Position numbers and translations under genes: made by a program
Part shown: one piece after another, positions 62,252-64,000 of the stretch
Position numbering within the stretch: position 1 is the stretch's first letter
How the letters are laid out: every line of letters starts with the position of its first letter
The notes under the pieces: model-generated
What the model was told of the DNA's origin: nothing
Databases searched by the model: none
What the model saw: only the letters and a program-made list of their open reading frames with translations
Assembly: GCF_016612995.1 (NCBI RefSeq)
Contig: NZ_JAEOAH010000011.1
Span: forward strand, 1 to 64,000
Source of the DNA: Viridibacillus soli
GTDB lineage: Bacteria; Bacillota; Bacilli; Bacillales_A; Planococcaceae
DNA length: 64,000 nucleotides
Direction: 5' to 3'

Positions 62252-64000
62252 AGCCAATTCAACTGAAAATGACCGCATTTGGTCCATATAAAAAAACAGA
62301 AACAATTGATTTTCGAGAATTAGGCGAGCATCGCTTATTTGTTATTTCCGGTGCAACTGGTGCTGGAAAAACGACAATTTTTGATGGTATTAGCTTTGCA
62401 TTGTATGGAAGTGCGAGCGGCGAGGATCGTGCAGATATTAAAGAAATACGAAGCGACTTCGCAGATGAAGATACACATACATCAGCAGAATTGATCTTTG
62501 AAATTCATAATAGACAGTATCGTGTTCTTCGCCAGCTAGCCCATCGTAAAAAGGGAAATAAAACTGCTACAGGCGAATCATTTGAACTTGTCGAAATTCT
62601 TCCTACTGGAGAAAAGCCAGTAGTTGAATCTCAAAAAGTCGGTGAAATTAATAAAAAAATAGAAGATATTATCGGCCTATCGAAAGATCAATTCAAACAA
62701 ATTGTAATGCTACCTCAAGGCGAATTCCGTAAACTGTTAACATCTGAAACAGAAAATAAAGAAGCTATATTACGTAAAATTTTCAAAACAGAATCCTACC
62801 GACATATAGCAGATCAGCTTAAGGTGAAAAAGGATGAGGCTGATAAGCAATTACAACAGGCGAAAGCCGTCCGTGACTTACACACAAGTAAAATTGCAAG
62901 CACGCTCCCTAATAGGGAATCTAATCTTTTTCTGCTACTACAAACAAATCAATTTAATATGTACCAACTGATTGATGCGCTACAGGAAGAAATCATTTTT
63001 TATGAAAAGCAAATAGCAAAAGATGAAACTAACTATAAAGCTGTTGGAAAGCAACATGAAGATAAACAACGAGAACACTATGAAGCCATTACGTTAAATC
63101 AAAAGATAGAGTCATTTAAAGAGAAGGAACAAAAATTTCTCGCACTAAAACAGCAAGAACCACTTTTCTTAGAAAAAGAACGTGAACTGGCAGCGGCTGA
63201 AAAGGCAAGCCATATTATACCGATTGAGCAGTATTACCGAGAGGCGAAGCAAACGATTTTGCAGAAGGAGGTAATTTTCGAAGAAGCTAAAAATGCAGAG
63301 CAAAAAATGAAGCTTCAACTAGAAGAAGTGAACGTTCAATTTACAGCTGAACAACAAAAAGAGACAGAGCGTAATGACAGTTTGAAAAAGGTCATGCAGC
63401 TACAATCTTTTGAACCTGTATTCAAAGAACTAGAAGAACAGAGTCAGCTAAAAGATAGATTACAGCATGAAGTTAATCAGCTACAAGCTGTATTTACCGA
63501 GCAAAGTCAGCTATATGAACTGCGATTGCAATCACTACAAGCGGTGGAAGAGCAGTCTGCAACACTTGAAACTACAATACATCCATTAGATGAAAAGATA
63601 GAGCAGCTCGCACAACTGAAAGACCGCGCGCATGTTTACCATTCATGGTCTACGCAACAACAAAAGGTAATCGACTTAAAAGTAAAAGTGAATAAGCAAG
63701 AAAAAGAATTTAAAGATGCAGAACAAAAGGCGAAAGCTGAACAAGATAAGTGGGTTGCAAATCAAGCAAGTATTCTTGCAGCACAGTTAGTAGAAGGTGC
63801 CCCCTGTCCGGTTTGTGGTAGCACTGAGCATTCAACGATACATGAGGGAACGGCAGAAGTAATTGATGAGCGTCAATTAGAACAAGTTCGAAAGTATGCT
63901 TCAAATTTGGAGCAGCAATTCTTTGTAACAAACGGTCAGCTACAGGCTGAAATGGAGACATTTAAAGGGCTGGAAGAAAGTCTGCAAGAACTCAGTGTAA
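62248..64000 (+). CDS. sbcC: Nuclease SbcCD subunit C, 5' part (cut by the window edge)
   Basis: ATG 62248 overlaps the sbcD stop (ATGA). The 584 codons in view encode the N-terminal ATPase half: LKMTAFGPYKKTETIDF, Walker A GATGAGKTTIFDGISFALYG, and MLPQGEFRKLL (Q-loop). A long glutamate/lysine/glutamine-rich coiled coil follows, and then the zinc hook CPVCG at C520/C523 (63805). The second coiled coil and the signature/Walker B half lie outside the window. Rad50-like SMC-type protein, partner of SbcD. Confidence 0.95.
   Translation, partial: MKPIQLKMTAFGPYKKTETIDFRELGEHRLFVISGATGAGKTTIFDGISFALYGSASGEDRADIKEIRSDFADEDTHTSAELIFEIHNRQYRVLRQLAHRKKGNKTATGESFELVEILPTGEKPVVESQKVGEINKKIEDIIGLSKDQFKQIVMLPQGEFRKLLTSETENKEAILRKIFKTESYRHIADQLKVKKDEADKQLQQAKAVRDLHTSKIASTLPNRESNLFLLLQTNQFNMYQLIDALQEEIIFYEKQIAKDETNYKAVGKQHEDKQREHYEAITLNQKIESFKEKEQKFLALKQQEPLFLEKERELAAAEKASHIIPIEQYYREAKQTILQKEVIFEEAKNAEQKMKLQLEEVNVQFTAEQQKETERNDSLKKVMQLQSFEPVFKELEEQSQLKDRLQHEVNQLQAVFTEQSQLYELRLQSLQAVEEQSATLETTIHPLDEKIEQLAQLKDRAHVYHSWSTQQQKVIDLKVKVNKQEKEFKDAEQKAKAEQDKWVANQASILAAQLVEGAPCPVCGSTEHSTIHEGTAEVIDERQLEQVRKYASNLEQQFFVTNGQLQAEMETFKGLEESLQELSV

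Noticed and set aside
1-64000. CRISPR arrays, tRNA or rRNA genes, prophage modules
   Set aside because: No regularly spaced repeats, cloverleaf sequences, rRNA motifs or phage structural gene series were found on reading through.

Overview
The window looks like a chromosomal segment of an AT-rich, low-GC Gram-positive rod of the Lysinibacillus / 'Bacillus sphaericus' type. The evidence is strong AGGAGG-type ribosome binding sites, frequent TTG/GTG starts, a proline T-box before proBA, a frataxin very like Bacillus Fra (YdhG), and a biotin operon in the order bioD-bioA-bioY-bioB, which I recall from B. sphaericus and Kurthia. Species is an inference. No rRNA, tRNA, CRISPR array or intact prophage was seen.

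Layout. 1-1341 holds debris: a frameshifted IS1380-type transposase running off the left edge and a decayed sfp-type phosphopantetheinyl transferase. 1724-4473 is a vanR-vanS-vanY-like set without ligase genes. 4754-6916 is a divergent TetR / 14-TM drug exporter pair. 7056-12664 holds small membrane proteins, an S1-domain remnant, pepD, a DinB protein, an unidentified structured RNA and a HAAS-domain membrane protein. 12860-15469 is the proline T-box with proB and proA. 15791-21752 has a tubby-like protein, small membrane proteins, an alpha/beta hydrolase, and an ECF sigma / anti-sigma pair in which both genes carry a single in-frame stop.

22221-25182 is a BirA-controlled bioD-bioA-bioY operon whose bioB has decayed, with most of the coding region deleted. 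25394-31042 is oppA-B-C-D-F on the minus strand. 31491-39420 has small genes, a chemoreceptor, a Cof-type phosphatase, a P-loop protein and several pseudogenes. 39982-45073 is a complete polyamine operon (metK-speA-speD-speE-speB) behind a strong promoter and a long structured leader that ends in an intrinsic terminator. 45632-48093 is a mobile-element graveyard: a TnsC-like ATPase fragment, ISL3 and IS1380 fragments, and six related ~20-nt motifs around the TnsC fragment and the frataxin gene. 48762-52502 has a crotonase, a Bcr/CflA-type exporter and an NSS symporter.

52562-60519 is the most interesting block. A BirA operator precedes a second bioY, followed in one direction by an acyl-CoA ligase, a thiolase lacking the usual second cysteine, two MaoC-fold hydratases, an SDR ketoreductase, a complete ECF energizing module (two ATPases and EcfT) and a CHY zinc-finger protein. 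It resembles an extended B. subtilis yhfU-yhfT-yhfS locus and could couple biotin uptake to CoA-based acyl-chain chemistry. 61082 to the right edge is sbcD and the start of sbcC.

Across the window a 225-268 bp element with ~15-bp terminal inverted repeats and 8-9 bp target duplications occurs twice complete and once truncated. Many accessory genes are broken by single stops or frameshifts, so gene decay is a recurring theme.
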